A DNA stretch of 53,759 nt from Candidatus Zixiibacteriota bacterium (GCA_024278935.1 JAJRSF010000039.1:1-53759); one strand, 5' to 3'; counted from the first letter of the stretch, positions 36,484 through 46,631 are shown. Made by a program: numbers and translations. Notes: generated by a model from the sequence alone, not told the origin.

Positions 36484-37590
36484 ATGAAGATTCTCGCTCT
36501 TGAACCTTTTTACGGAGGTTCCCACAAAGCTTTTATAGATGGTTGTGCCGAACATTCAAAACATGACTGGACAGTTCTCACTCTTCCTCCGTTCAAATGG
36601 AAATGGCGCATGCGTCACTCTGCCGTAACTTTTGCCCAGCAAGCCAACGCACTTGTGCAAAATGGAGAAAAGTTTGACCTTCTATTTTGTACCGACATGC
36701 TCCCTCTCGCAGAATTCAAAGGCTTAGTCGACCGTTCAATCGCAAACCTTCCCTCAATTCTCTATTTCCACGAAAACCAACTAACCTACCCCGTACAAGT
36801 CGAGAAAGAACGAGACCTGCATTTTGCTATTTCAAATTTTATCTCTATGCAAGCAGCCGACCATATTTGGTTTAATTCTACTTTTCATAAAAATGAATTT
36901 TTCGTAGCCTTAAAAAAAATGCTCAAACGGATGCCTAACGACCAAATGCTCGGCCAACTTCTAGATTCTGAGAAAAAAACTTCGACTTTTCCACAAGCCA
37001 TAAATGAAAACAAACATAATAGAGAAACATTCTGTTCACCCGTACACATAGGATGGGTCGCTCGGTGGGAGTTTGACAAAAACCCGGAACTCTTTTTCTC
37101 TGTCTTACAAAAATTACAAGCCAAAGGTATCGCATTCAAACTCTCTGTCATCGGTGAGCAATTCAAAAACTCCCCATCAATTTTTAACAAAGCAAAAGAA
37201 CTTTTTAAAAATGAAATCGTCAACTTCGGCTATATCGACTCCTACGACGAATACCAAAGAACTCTTACCGATCTAGACATTGTTATCTCAACTGCCGACC
37301 ATGAATTTTTTGGAATTTCTATCATGGAAGCTATCGACTCAGGTGTTTATCCTCTCCTCCCACAAAAACTTTCCTACCCCGAACTTTTAAAACTAGATAC
37401 ATCCCCTGAAAACTCAAAATTCTTTTATAATAGTTCCGAAAAAGATTTACTTAACAAACTGACAAAACTAATTTACTCTTTCAACAATGGAACTGTTTCA
37501 TATACTTTGCAAGAGATTGCAGAGAGCTATTATTGGAGCAATATAGGGGCATTACTCGATAATAGTCTAGAGATACTACCCAAAAATTGA
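36484..37590 (+). CDS. QTMAN-like (DUF3524) glycosyltransferase, predicted tRNA-queuosine mannosyltransferase
   Basis: 368 residues. The N-terminal hallmark KILALEPFYGGSHKAFIDG and LPPFKWKWRMRHSA identify the DUF3524 domain. A GT4-like Rossmann region follows (HIGWVARWEFDKNPELFF, then GFISIMEAIDSG-type sugar-nucleotide segment DHEFFGISIMEAIDSGVYPL). The eukaryotic member QTMAN/GTDC1 adds mannose to queuosine in tRNA-Asp. This genome makes the queuosine precursor (queFCED, 44.7-47.0 kb), so a role in Q glycosylation is plausible. The start lies 3 bases after the lipoprotein stop and lacks a strong ribosome site. Specific sugar and substrate are unproven. Confidence 0.85.
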   Translation: MKILALEPFYGGSHKAFIDGCAEHSKHDWTVLTLPPFKWKWRMRHSAVTFAQQANALVQNGEKFDLLFCTDMLPLAEFKGLVDRSIANLPSILYFHENQLTYPVQVEKERDLHFAISNFISMQAADHIWFNSTFHKNEFFVALKKMLKRMPNDQMLGQLLDSEKKTSTFPQAINENKHNRETFCSPVHIGWVARWEFDKNPELFFSVLQKLQAKGIAFKLSVIGEQFKNSPSIFNKAKELFKNEIVNFGYIDSYDEYQRTLTDLDIVISTADHEFFGISIMEAIDSGVYPLLPQKLSYPELLKLDTSPENSKFFYNSSEKDLLNKLTKLIYSFNNGTVSYTLQEIAESYYWSNIGALLDNSLEILPKN

Positions 37591-37688
37591 ACAATCTTTT
37601 ACTGCGACAAAATATTATCAAACATTCATCCATATAATTCCGATAGATGAACTATGTTACGAGAATATTTTTACATGGAGCAACAGGA

Positions 37689-38111
37689 ATGAAAAACGAC
37701 AATTTGAATTCTTTAAGTAGACTTATTTTATATATTGGTACAACTATCCAAGTCACCTATATACTTATCACCCCAATAGCTGAGCTCAGCATATTTATCA
37801 TGATGTCATCGGCGTTAATTATTGCCGCAACATATATTGATCTTGTACTGGCTAAAAAAGAGCTCGCACCTGCTGAGACAAAACAAGATTCTACTTGGGA
37901 AGCAAAGCGTAAAAAGTTACAAGACTTTTACAATAACGATGAGAACCTTAACAAATCTTTTTCTAAATCACTTGAAAAAGTACAGCAGGAAGATTCTCAT
38001 AATCAGCGGATTGCAAAAATTCTTGAGAGTTACGAATCAAGTAAACAGAATTTTAAAATCAAATTAAACAGAAAACCTGAAAATCGCTTAGACCAATATA
38101 TACAAGAATAA
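37689..38111 (+). CDS. Hypothetical membrane protein
   Basis: About 140 residues from the ATG at 37689, preceded by AGGA and GGAG; an earlier in-frame ATG at 37647 lacks a good site. Two membrane helices (LILYIGTTIQVTYILITPI and LSIFIMMSSALIIAATYIDL) are followed by a charged, coiled-coil-prone cytoplasmic tail. No family recognised; no functional clue from neighbours. Confidence 0.7.
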   Translation: MKNDNLNSLSRLILYIGTTIQVTYILITPIAELSIFIMMSSALIIAATYIDLVLAKKELAPAETKQDSTWEAKRKKLQDFYNNDENLNKSFSKSLEKVQQEDSHNQRIAKILESYESSKQNFKIKLNRKPENRLDQYIQE

Positions 38112-38198
38112 TATTTTACTTTAGTTTTCAGAAATTAACAGCTACTTTACGTACTATACATATATTTAAAATTTGAATTTTATCAGAAAGAGTATAGT

Positions 38199-38867
38199 AT
38201 GTCAAAATATCAATTTATACCACACCCAGCTTATGTGAAAATCGACGAATCCAAGATGATTCAAAAGTCTATCTCATTTTATTCTATCATGAAACACCGC
38301 CGTACGATACGTGATTTTTCAACCGACCCTATCCCTGCAAAAGTCATCGAAAACGCTCTCATGACCGCCGGAACAGCCCCAAATGGTGCCAATATGCAGC
38401 CTTGGCATTTTGTTGTTGTTCAAGATCCAAAACTCAAAAAACTAATAAGAGCTGAAGCGGAAAAAGTAGAAAAACAGTTTTACGAATCAAAAGCGCCCGA
38501 ATACTGGCTCGATGCCCTTGCTCCATTAGGTACAGATTCCAATAAAGAATTTCTCGAAAAAGCTCCTGCCTTGATTGTCATCTTCACCCAAAAACATACC
38601 ATACTTCCAGACGAAAAAATCAAGCAACATTACTATATCCATGAATCAGTCGGAATCGCAACCGGAATGTTAATAACCGCAATTCATAACGCCGGACTTG
38701 CAAGCCTGACCCATACTCCAAAACCAATGCTGTTTTTAAGAGAACTTTTGGAACGCCCCAAACATGAGACACCATTTTTGATTCTTGCCGTTGGCTACCC
38801 TGCTAAAAATGTCCAAGTACCAAAAATAAGTAAAAAGTCACTAAAAGAAATCGCAACTTTTAAATAG
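38199..38867 (+). CDS. Nitroreductase-family flavoprotein, iodotyrosine-deiodinase-like
   Basis: 222 residues. It shows the nitroreductase FMN-binding start (MKHRRTIRDFSTDPIP), AGTAPNGANMQPWHFVVV, and the group-specific ALAPLGTDSNKEFLEKAPAL and ESVGIATGMLITAIHNAGLA, with LTHTPKPM. This set resembles iodotyrosine deiodinase and its bacterial relatives more than classic nitroaromatic reductases. It needs FMN and probably NAD(P)H or a flavodoxin-like donor. The stop abuts the convergent mscS-like gene. Reductive dehalogenation is only a family-level suggestion. Confidence 0.87.
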   Translation: MSKYQFIPHPAYVKIDESKMIQKSISFYSIMKHRRTIRDFSTDPIPAKVIENALMTAGTAPNGANMQPWHFVVVQDPKLKKLIRAEAEKVEKQFYESKAPEYWLDALAPLGTDSNKEFLEKAPALIVIFTQKHTILPDEKIKQHYYIHESVGIATGMLITAIHNAGLASLTHTPKPMLFLRELLERPKHETPFLILAVGYPAKNVQVPKISKKSLKEIATFK

Positions 38868-40100
38868 CTATTTTACGATACTTCTAAAATCATACCCGGT
38901 TGGATTTTGATAGACTCGCAATCCAAACAAAGGAATCACGGCAAGCAGATGATCCATAATATCTGATTGGATAGCTTCGTATCGAATCCAATCCTGGTCA
39001 TTGCTAAAGACATACATCTCAATCGGCAAGCCTTGTTCCGTTGGAGCAAGTTGTCGAATCAAAAATGTCATCTTATCATGGATATTCGGATGCTGTTTTA
39101 AGTAAGCAACTATATACGCCCGAAAGGTTCCGATATTAGTCAGGTGTCGACCATTTATCATAGAGCTATCGTCTATATGATGTTCAGCGTTGTATTCAGT
39201 TATTTCATTCTGCTTCTGCTTAAAATAAGATTGTAACATTTGAAATTTATCAAACTCTTTAATATCATCTTCACTTAAAAAATGAATCGAAGTCATGTCC
39301 AAAAATATCGAACGTTTTATCCGCCGTCCACCTGACTCCGACATCCCCCGCCAATTCTTAAACGAATCCGAAATCATTGCATACGATGGTATCGTCGTAA
39401 TCGTCTTATCCCAATTCTGCACCTTGATTGTATAGAGCGAAATATCTAATACATCGCCATCGGCACCATACTTCGGCATCTCAATCCAATCACCAACCTG
39501 CACCATCTTACTCGTAGAAATCTGTACCGATGCCACCAATCCTAAAATTGTATCTTTAAAAATCAAGAGTAGTACGGCAGTCATGGCACCGAGTCCGCCA
39601 AGGAGTAACATCGGATTTTTACCCATTAGCGTGGAAACGATAACTATCACAAGCAACATACTGACGATGATTTTAATAATCTGTGCGTAACCTTTGAGCG
39701 GTCTCTGCTTGGAAGTTTCATACGAACGATAAATACCAACCAGTGAATCCAAAAACGAAAAGATTACTGTTAAGATAGAAAAAAGTATGTACGCTGTAGA
39801 AAGACGTTCTATGAAAATTGTCAAATCAGGTAAAAGCGGAGCAGAAAAATAAAATACTAATGCAGGAGCAATATGGGCCAGCCGAGAAAAGAATTTATTC
39901 TCAAGAAGTATATCATCCCATTTTGTTCTGGAAGTTTTCACAAAGAGTGCAACGATTTTAAGAAGTATCCGTTTCACAATAAAGTTTGCAATATACGCCA
40001 CAAACATTATAATTAAAACCATAACCCCAACAGTGAACATTTCAAGATACGTTCCCGTTAACCCTAATTGTGTTCCTAAATTTTCAAATATTTCAAGCAT
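38868..40100 (-). CDS. MscS-family mechanosensitive channel
   Basis: 410 residues with about five membrane helices and the family's pore-lining and beta-domain motif (LGGLGAMTAVLLLIFKDTIL, then VQVGDWIEMPKYGADGDV and TIKVQNWDKTITTIPSYAMI). The C-terminal cytoplasmic domain (RSIFLDMTSIHFLSEDDIK) is of the YbdG or plant-MscS-like kind. It releases solutes under osmotic downshift. It is convergent with the nitroreductase, with no gap. Confidence 0.9.
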   Translation of the reverse strand: MLEIFENLGTQLGLTGTYLEMFTVGVMVLIIMFVAYIANFIVKRILLKIVALFVKTSRTKWDDILLENKFFSRLAHIAPALVFYFSAPLLPDLTIFIERLSTAYILFSILTVIFSFLDSLVGIYRSYETSKQRPLKGYAQIIKIIVSMLLVIVIVSTLMGKNPMLLLGGLGAMTAVLLLIFKDTILGLVASVQISTSKMVQVGDWIEMPKYGADGDVLDISLYTIKVQNWDKTITTIPSYAMISDSFKNWRGMSESGGRRIKRSIFLDMTSIHFLSEDDIKEFDKFQMLQSYFKQKQNEITEYNAEHHIDDSSMINGRHLTNIGTFRAYIVAYLKQHPNIHDKMTFLIRQLAPTEQGLPIEMYVFSNDQDWIRYEAIQSDIMDHLLAVIPLFGLRVYQNPTGYDFRSIVK

Positions 40101-40183
40101 ATCTTTTTCCTTTTCAATGTATTAACTACAACGAAAATCGTAAAAGAATAATATTATTTCAACTAAAATAATTTATAAAATAA

Positions 40184-40220
40184 AACGACAGAGACTAAGT
40201 TAAACTTACCCACTGTCGTT
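40184..40220 (-). terminator. Probable terminator after the SRPBCC gene
   Basis: AACGACAG and CTGTCGTT pair with a 21-base loop. On the minus strand the hairpin is followed by TTTTATTTTAT. The stem is modest. Confidence 0.6.
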
Positions 40221-40252
40221 ATAGATGTTTTTATCGTTAGTAATGTACTGTT

Positions 40253-40645
40253 TTACTTCTTGTAGAACCCGTCAAGCAATTCTGTAAATACTCCCTCAAG
40301 CATCCCCTTTGGTTCATATTCAGCTTCCCAGGAAAAGTTACTGGTTTCTTCCCCGGTACTCACAATAGTTACCGTACCTTGATAGTTAGAAACCGGAAGA
40401 GGAGCATCATCGTTGTCTATGCTATATTTCAAAATTTTATTACTATCATCTAGCAAGACAATAGTTTCGTTAATAACTCCTTGGTCAGTAGTACAAATTC
40501 TTTTAGAACCGGTACCATGTCCTTCAATCGAACAGGTTTTAATCATAGATGGTAAAATCTCATGCATATCGTCGAGCTTTCTAACTTTACTCCACAACTC
40601 ATTTGCATTGATTTTATAACTTTTTGTAACTTTCACGTTTGACAT
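40253..40645 (-). CDS. SRPBCC (START/polyketide-cyclase-like) family protein
   Basis: About 130 residues from the ATG at 40645, which has AGGAG upstream; an in-frame upstream start at 40675 is weaker. The pattern NVKVTKSYKINANELWSKVR, the GTGSKRICTTDQG segment, VINETIVLLDD and a C-terminal helix is the usual SRPBCC fold, binding a lipid or other hydrophobic ligand. It is flanked by terminators. Function unknown. Confidence 0.8.
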   Translation of the reverse strand: MSNVKVTKSYKINANELWSKVRKLDDMHEILPSMIKTCSIEGHGTGSKRICTTDQGVINETIVLLDDSNKILKYSIDNDDAPLPVSNYQGTVTIVSTGEETSNFSWEAEYEPKGMLEGVFTELLDGFYKK

Positions 40646-40748
40646 TGTTTCTCCTTTTTTGTTTGTAATATACAACCAAAAAGGTCAGCATTTTGTTCCT
40701 GAATAATTGATTATTACTTATCAGGCAAATATAATTTATATGATAAAA

Positions 40749-40777
40749 TAAAAAAAGCCGGCATCAACCGGCTTTCA
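40749..40777 (-). terminator. Intrinsic terminator after glutamine synthetase
   Basis: AAAGCCGG and CCGGCTTTTTTT form a stem with a short loop and a T-tract on the minus strand, just past the gene's stop. Confidence 0.88.
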
Positions 40778-40783
40778 TATTAA

Positions 40784-42195
40784 CTAAATATCGTAATACA
40801 ATTCAAACTCATGCGGAGTCGGACGAACCCGAATCTCAGAGACTTCTTTCCGTTTTAGCTTCACCCAATTCTCAATCAAATCTTTTGTAAAGACACCACC
40901 CTCTAAAAGATATTCGTAATCTTCTTCTAGTGCATTCAATGATTTGCTCAACGATGTTGGCAACTGATGTATCTTTGCCAGTTCTTCTTTTGGAAGCTTA
41001 TCTAAATTTTTATCCAACCGTGGACCCGGGTCAATCTTATTTTTGATACCATCAATACCCGCCATCAGAAGTGCCGCATAGGCAAGATATGGATTCATCG
41101 TTCCATCAGGAGGTCTAAACTCAAACCGCATCATCTTCGGATCACGTTGATACCCCGGAATACGAATACATGCCGTCCGATTACCAACCGAATATGTTCC
41201 CGCAACTGGTGCTTCAAATCCAGGTACTAATCGTTTGAAAGAATTCGTCGATGGGTTCGTAAAGGCAAGAAGCGAATCAACATGTTTTAAAATCCCACCT
41301 ATATAATAGAGTCCGATTTTTGAAAATTGTGCCGGACCATTCTTATCATAAAAAACAGATCCTTTGGAATCTGCTAAGTACTGATGCACATGCAATCCCG
41401 AACCCGGTTCGTTAAAAAGTGGCTTAGGCATAAATGTCGCAGATTTTTTCTGCTGAAAACAAAAGTTCTTTATAAAATATTTGACCATCATACTTTTATC
41501 AGCCATACCCAAAAGTGTATCAAATTTGATTTCTATCTCATGTTGTCCTGCTGCCCCGACTTCATGATGATGATATTTCAGACCGATACCTACATCGGCA
41601 AGCATCGATGCAATCTCCGACCGCAAATTAAACGAACGATCTTTCGGAGGAGCGGCATGGTAGCCTTTTTTATACGGAATCTTATAACCTAAATTTTCAT
41701 CATCCTGCCCCGCGCTCCACTCGGCTTCATCAGATTCCAAACTATAAAATGCTTGGTCAGGTCCCTGATAAAAATTCACTTTATCAAATAGATAAAATTC
41801 AAATTCAGGACCAACAACCATCTTCAAACCTTTTTTGACTTTCGAAAGATAACTCTCAGCATCACCGGCGACTCGTCTTGGATTTCTCGAGTATGGTGTG
41901 ATTCCTGCATCAACTTCCATAATGTCAGCGATTAACGACAATGTAGGACGTTCAAAAACGGATCGATAAAACCGGTCGATGCTACCGGCATAAGAATCAT
42001 ATCCCCATTTTCAATTGCCGAGAATCCGGGTAGTGATGACCCATCGACACCGATACCATCTTTAAATAGTTGTTCGTTTAGTGATGAAATCGGAAGGGTG
42101 ATATGATGCCAGTGACCGGGCAGGTCACAGAACTTGATATCAAGAAACTGAACTTTTTTATCTTTTGCTATTTTCTTTAATTTTCCAAGACTCAT
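40784..42195 (-). CDS. glnA: Type I glutamine synthetase, frameshifted
   Basis: The N-terminal 87-residue frame has DIKFCDLPGHWHHITLP and DGSSLPGFSAIENGDMILMP, then stops at 41932. The next frame continues with the expected DIMEVDAGITPYSRNPRR, GPEFEFYLFD (metal-binding Glu), HHHEVGAAGQHEIEIKFD, SGLHVHQYL and RFEFRPPDGTMNPYLA. One added base in the run at 41954-41958 joins them (DPFFERPTLSLIAD), giving about 470 residues, the normal GSI length. The enzyme makes glutamine from glutamate, ammonia and ATP. The usual adenylylation Tyr in KNLYDLP is absent (DKNLDKLP), so regulation by GlnE adenylylation is unlikely. An essential housekeeping gene being broken favours a sequence error. Confidence 0.93.
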
Positions 42196-42393
42196 TTTTG
42201 TACTCCTGAACGCTTGTGATTTATGTCACAAACAATGTACTACTTTAAATCATTTCAGCAAGAAAAATCGGAGCAATCAGCAACCATTGCGAGTTCGCCT
42301 TAGTGGACGTGGCAATCTCGTATTTAATGTAAAGTATTCAATATAGTATAGTAGGTCAGGTCTTCCCGAAACCTGACAAAATACAAACAAAAT

Positions 42394-42466
<73 letters not shown>

Positions 42467-42514
42467 ATTTAAGACAACATCAATAAAGTTGTTTCTTAAC
42501 TTTTATCAAGAGAA

Positions 42515-44251
42515 TTATCGTAAATACAAATAGCCATAATATGATGGGTTATACCCCCAAGGTAATTGCCACATCGATGCAGAATTTGTTCGCTGATGTT
42601 TGCGACGGAAATTCGTTCGCCACTGAGATCCTTCTTGAGTATCAGCATCAAGTGTTTTCATCGGTATCTTTAATTCAACAGACCAAAAGTCAGCACCTTT
42701 AAAAGCCTTTACTTCATATTCACCATTCCAACTTTTATCAGATTCATAATAACCGTCATACCCTGATTTGATAATTTGGTCATAAATAGCACCATTTGGA
42801 TTAACATAAATTTGATAAGCGGTCGCACTATTCTCTTTAGTCTCAAACATGAACCCAACACAATCATCAGTATAAACCGGCTTGTCTAATTCTGTTATTT
42901 CTGATTTCAAACTATCCATATTTGATTCATGACAATATGCTGCCAAATATAAATACTCGTCATCATAAGCAAAATAAAACAAAGTGGAATCATCACCCGC
43001 AATGCTCATATCATAATTGAAAAACAGATTTTGTGGACTCTTCCAAGCGACTTCATCTATATGACCATCAATTTTAGGAGCTTGAGTAGTTTTATAACAA
43101 TCAATTCGACGAGCCACTGAAAGCTCTTTTGTAATAGGCTGAGCTATCTCATCAGAATATGGAACCTTCGTAGAAATTGTCGGAACAGGATAGAGATTCC
43201 CTTGTGAACTAATTTTAAAATTAATTTTCTGTTCCGTATGAGGTTCTATGTTAAGCGGAATCATATTTGGAGAGATACTCCAACCATCAGGAATTTCCCA
43301 ACTCAAAGTATCACGTATCGCATCGACTTTATTAAAGTTCTTAACTATAACCTGCAAGTCAGATTCTGGTGCAGTCAAATCATCAGCAACAAATAAATGG
43401 TTAGCAAAATTAATCCCTTTGAGTCTGCTCTTCTCAGATTGAAATATATTGTCGGTGGTTATTACATCCCAAGTTTGAACAGTACCCGATTTTATAGGTG
43501 CAATAGTTATATCATCATCACTCACTGTTACATAAGCAAACTGAAATCCTAAACTCCAGGGTGTCTCATGATACCCACCGCCGGAACTTCCTATAGTAGT
43601 GTATTTGATACCATCATATTCACCGGAAAAATATTTATGAAAATGCCCGCAAAAAACAGCATCAACATTATGTTTCTTAAATAATTCATGTAACCCGTCT
43701 TCATCGCCAACACCAATCGTTCGATACCAAAAAGGTTTGTGTATAAAAACTAACCGATACTTTGCATCTTGTGATTTTTTCATATCCTCAATAAACCAAT
43801 CAATCTGTTCTTTCGGATAACTTTTCGATGCTGTCCAACGACTGTTATCAAGCACCGTAATATGGATATTTTCATAATCAAATGAATAGTATGGATTCCC
43901 AAGATAATGCTTATACATAGTCAGCATAATATCAGTTTCTATATCATTATTACCGGGCGTGTAATGAATTGGCATTGAAAATTCAGAGACAATTTTAAAA
44001 TATTCATCCCACTTTGCAACAAGTTTAACCGAGTCAGATTCAGGTCCCTCAATCATATCTCCAACTGTCATGACAAAGTCTGGTTTTAGTAATTCGATTT
44101 CGCTGACTATCCCCTCATAAACATGTTCAACAGCTCCACCGGTTCTATCACCTAGGATTGCAAACCGTATCGGTTTTTTATTGCTATCAGCTAATGCTCC
44201 AGAAATTAAAATTGATAACACAAATAGAACGACAAATAGTTTTTTAAACAT
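42515..44251 (-). CDS. Secreted metallophosphoesterase with C-terminal CBM9-like domain
   Basis: 578 residues. The signal peptide ends near SGALAD. The calcineurin-like phosphoesterase domain (about 25-270) has the metal-binding set: FAILGDRTG, TVGDMIEGP, PGNNDIE, FIHKPFW, CGHFHKYF. An Ig-like linker (about 300-390) follows, then a domain starting KIDGHIDEVAWKSPQNLFF and ending PSYYGYLYLR, like family-9 carbohydrate-binding modules. The enzyme probably cleaves phosphate esters outside the cytoplasm and docks to a glycan. Substrate unknown. GAGGG precedes the ATG. It lies alone between two tRNA genes. Confidence 0.88.
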   Translation of the reverse strand: MFKKLFVVLFVLSILISGALADSNKKPIRFAILGDRTGGAVEHVYEGIVSEIELLKPDFVMTVGDMIEGPESDSVKLVAKWDEYFKIVSEFSMPIHYTPGNNDIETDIMLTMYKHYLGNPYYSFDYENIHITVLDNSRWTASKSYPKEQIDWFIEDMKKSQDAKYRLVFIHKPFWYRTIGVGDEDGLHELFKKHNVDAVFCGHFHKYFSGEYDGIKYTTIGSSGGGYHETPWSLGFQFAYVTVSDDDITIAPIKSGTVQTWDVITTDNIFQSEKSRLKGINFANHLFVADDLTAPESDLQVIVKNFNKVDAIRDTLSWEIPDGWSISPNMIPLNIEPHTEQKINFKISSQGNLYPVPTISTKVPYSDEIAQPITKELSVARRIDCYKTTQAPKIDGHIDEVAWKSPQNLFFNYDMSIAGDDSTLFYFAYDDEYLYLAAYCHESNMDSLKSEITELDKPVYTDDCVGFMFETKENSATAYQIYVNPNGAIYDQIIKSGYDGYYESDKSWNGEYEVKAFKGADFWSVELKIPMKTLDADTQEGSQWRTNFRRKHQRTNSASMWQLPWGYNPSYYGYLYLR

Positions 44252-44521
44252 TTCAACAACCCTCAGTTTTAATGTTAGTTTTTTAAACAGGTAAAAGAAG
44301 TGAAAGCAACAAAGCGGTTTTCACCTGCTTTCGATTAAAGATATAATAGTAGCCAATCGCTGTCAACAAACCCGATTATATTTTTCTGAAATTATAGATA
44401 ATTGTGATATAAAATTTAATTAAGAATTTGGAACATACTTCGACAATCTCAGCATGACAGATATTTATTTTAAACTGAGTATGGAATTAGATTAAGATAA
44501 GACCATCAAAGATGGTTTATA

Positions 44522-44608
44522 TGGTGCCGGAGGCCGGACTTGAACCGGCACGCTCCGAGGAGCAAGGGATTTTAAGTCCCTGGCGTCTACCAATTCCACC
44601 ACTCCGGC
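44522..44608 (-). tRNA. tRNA-Leu (anticodon UAA), CCA encoded
   Basis: Acceptor GCCGGAG/CTCCGGC with discriminator A and encoded CCA. The anticodon stem AGGGA/TCCCT carries loop CTTAAAA (anticodon TAA). A long variable arm as in class II tRNAs and T arm GCCGG/CCGGC with TTCAAGT are present. Confidence 0.96.
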
Positions 44609-44748
44609 ACAAAATGTATAAGAAACAGGCTTAGCAATAACAAACTAAGTCTGCTGGTATATCATCAGTAGCTGTTTTTATAACAGATTGATAATGTATA
44701 GTAAATTTTTAAAATTTCAAGTAAAATATTACAACTTTTGAAAACTAT

Positions 44749-45204
44749 TTACCCCGAATACTCAGCCCAGCTTGAACTTGTCTCCCAAACCCGTACCGAG
44801 ACCAACTTGACCCCATCAGCCAGCTTAAACCGTGAGCTATCATTCTTACGGTACTCAACCAAACGTTCGTTACATCGGTCGTATATATCTCTGGCTAGTA
44901 CTTCAGTAGTCGGATCCATATTCTCATAGCCAATTACTCGGTCATTATAATTCTCTTTAAACTGCTTATAATTAGGGTCATCAGTATTCATACAAATAGC
45001 ATGGTCAAATTTTTCAACAAAATCTATACAAGCTTCTTTGATAATTTTAAAATCACAGACCATTTCATTACTGTCTAAACTATCAGCCTCCAAAATAAAT
45101 TCAATCCGGCGGCTATGCCCATGTGGGTATTTACAATTATCAGGATGTTTGGAAAGCATGTGTGCATTTTCGACTTCGAGTGTTTTACATATTCTATACG
45201 GCAT
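44749..45204 (-). CDS. queD: 6-carboxytetrahydropterin synthase QueD
   Basis: 151 residues. The Zn site is AH near residue 15 and the CKYPHGH loop, which includes the catalytic Cys and two His. DFKIIKEAC, DHAICM, DPTTEVLA and the C-terminal RVWETSSSWAEY carry the catalytic Asp/His relay and substrate Glu. It converts dihydroneopterin triphosphate to 6-carboxytetrahydropterin in preQ0 synthesis. Last of the que cassette, 3 bases after queE. Confidence 0.95.
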   Translation of the reverse strand: MPYRICKTLEVENAHMLSKHPDNCKYPHGHSRRIEFILEADSLDSNEMVCDFKIIKEACIDFVEKFDHAICMNTDDPNYKQFKENYNDRVIGYENMDPTTEVLARDIYDRCNERLVEYRKNDSSRFKLADGVKLVSVRVWETSSSWAEYSG

Positions 45205-45207
45205 AAA

Positions 45208-45900
45208 TCAGGTTCCTTTTTTATTTCCAAATAAGCTGATATGCAAACGGTCACAATACCTAAACCGATATCTTTTGCATAGCTCAGTAACTAGCATACT
45301 TTTACTTTTTATCTCTTCGTTTGTTATCCCTTGCGGCATCAACAGAACTTTATACGAATCAATCTCTCTATCTAATTGCTTCAATAATTCTAAAATTTCA
45401 TCAATATCATCTTCGGTATCAACTACAAACTTTAACTGATACTCATAGCTGTCAATCCACTCTCGCAACACTTCCAGATTTATCCGATCCCGCTCATGAC
45501 GTTTCCGCCATGTTTCCGATGCTCGCTCATCAGGGGTCGAATTCGCCATCTTCGGAGAAATAGATGCCAAGTCACATCTGATATTTTCAGGGCTAACCGT
45601 ACCGGCAGTCTCTATCGTAACATGATAATCATTCTGCTTGAGTTTATCGCAAAGCAAATGCATCTCTTTAGCAATCATCGGCTCTCCCCCGGTAATAACA
45701 ACATGGTCAGTTTTTGCTAAATCAACTTCTGCGATTATACTATCAATCGTCATTTCATCACCAGTTGCGTTCCACGAAGCGTAGTCCGTATCGCACCAGT
45801 TACAGCGAAGGTTACATCCTGATGTTCTGATAAAATAAGACGGCTGCCCCGAGAGCAACCCTTCACCTTGAATAGAATAAAACAGTTCAGAGATCAACAT
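45208..45900 (-). CDS. queE: 7-carboxy-7-deazaguanine synthase QueE (radical SAM)
   Basis: 230 residues. SIQGEGLLSGQPSYFIR precedes the CX3CX2C iron-sulfur motif (CNLRCNWCDT), and VVITGGEP is the SAM-binding GGE motif. It turns carboxytetrahydropterin into 7-carboxy-7-deazaguanine. The start immediately follows the queC stop with no gap, and the gene ends in UGA, showing that UGA is a real stop here. Confidence 0.95.
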   Translation of the reverse strand: MLISELFYSIQGEGLLSGQPSYFIRTSGCNLRCNWCDTDYASWNATGDEMTIDSIIAEVDLAKTDHVVITGGEPMIAKEMHLLCDKLKQNDYHVTIETAGTVSPENIRCDLASISPKMANSTPDERASETWRKRHERDRINLEVLREWIDSYEYQLKFVVDTEDDIDEILELLKQLDREIDSYKVLLMPQGITNEEIKSKSMLVTELCKRYRFRYCDRLHISLFGNKKGT

Positions 45901-46623
45901 CTAGTCAACCTGCGAATCAGCTTGAGGAGATTCCTCTTGATGAGATTCAGCTTGTTCTTCTTTGTCCGAAATATAATCTGTTGGATCAGCAATACCTGAT
46001 AGTTGAAAGGCTTCTTTGCGTTCAACACATGTACCACAATTCCCGCAATGAGATTCATAGCCTTTATAGCATGAATATGTATACTGATACGGAACCTTAA
46101 GTGTCTGCCCGAGTTTCACAATCGCTGTTTTATCAATATCAATAAAAGGACGAAGAATTTTAATATTTGCATAAGTACCCAAATTGATAGCCTGAGCAAT
46201 CGCAGTCATAAACTCTTCACGGCAGTCAGGGTAAATCGTATGATCGCCAGCATGAGCCGCAATCACGATTCCATCAGCTTCGATAGATTCAGCAAAACCG
46301 GCCGCAATCGAAAGCATAATCCCATTTCGAAATGGCACCACTGTCTGTTTCATTGATTGTTCCTGATAATGTCCATCAGGAATATCACCACCTGATTTCA
46401 GTAAGTCAGACTTGAAAAGATTATTCATAAATGAAAGCTCAATAACTTCATGCCGAACATTCAGCGTCTTACAATGAAATGCCGCGAACTTTAATTCCCT
46501 TTTATTATGCTTGGAACCATAATTAAATGAGACAGCCGTAACTGTTTCGTACTTTTTAACAGCATCGTAAAGAGCTGTGGTTGAGTCGATACCACCACTA
46601 AGTAAAACTAATACTTTATTCAT
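45901..46623 (-). CDS. queC: 7-cyano-7-deazaguanine synthase QueC
   Basis: 240 residues. The PP-loop SGGIDSTTALY, FNYGSKH, the PFRNGIMLSIAAGFAESIEA segment and a Zn site (SCYKGYESHCGNCGTC) identify it. It makes preQ0 from CDG, ATP and ammonia. The C-terminus has an extra acidic, Gln/Glu-rich tail of about 20 residues not typical of the family core. Second gene of queF-C-E-D. Confidence 0.95.
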   Translation of the reverse strand: MNKVLVLLSGGIDSTTALYDAVKKYETVTAVSFNYGSKHNKRELKFAAFHCKTLNVRHEVIELSFMNNLFKSDLLKSGGDIPDGHYQEQSMKQTVVPFRNGIMLSIAAGFAESIEADGIVIAAHAGDHTIYPDCREEFMTAIAQAINLGTYANIKILRPFIDIDKTAIVKLGQTLKVPYQYTYSCYKGYESHCGNCGTCVERKEAFQLSGIADPTDYISDKEEQAESHQEESPQADSQVD

Positions 46624-46631
46624 CTGATTTA

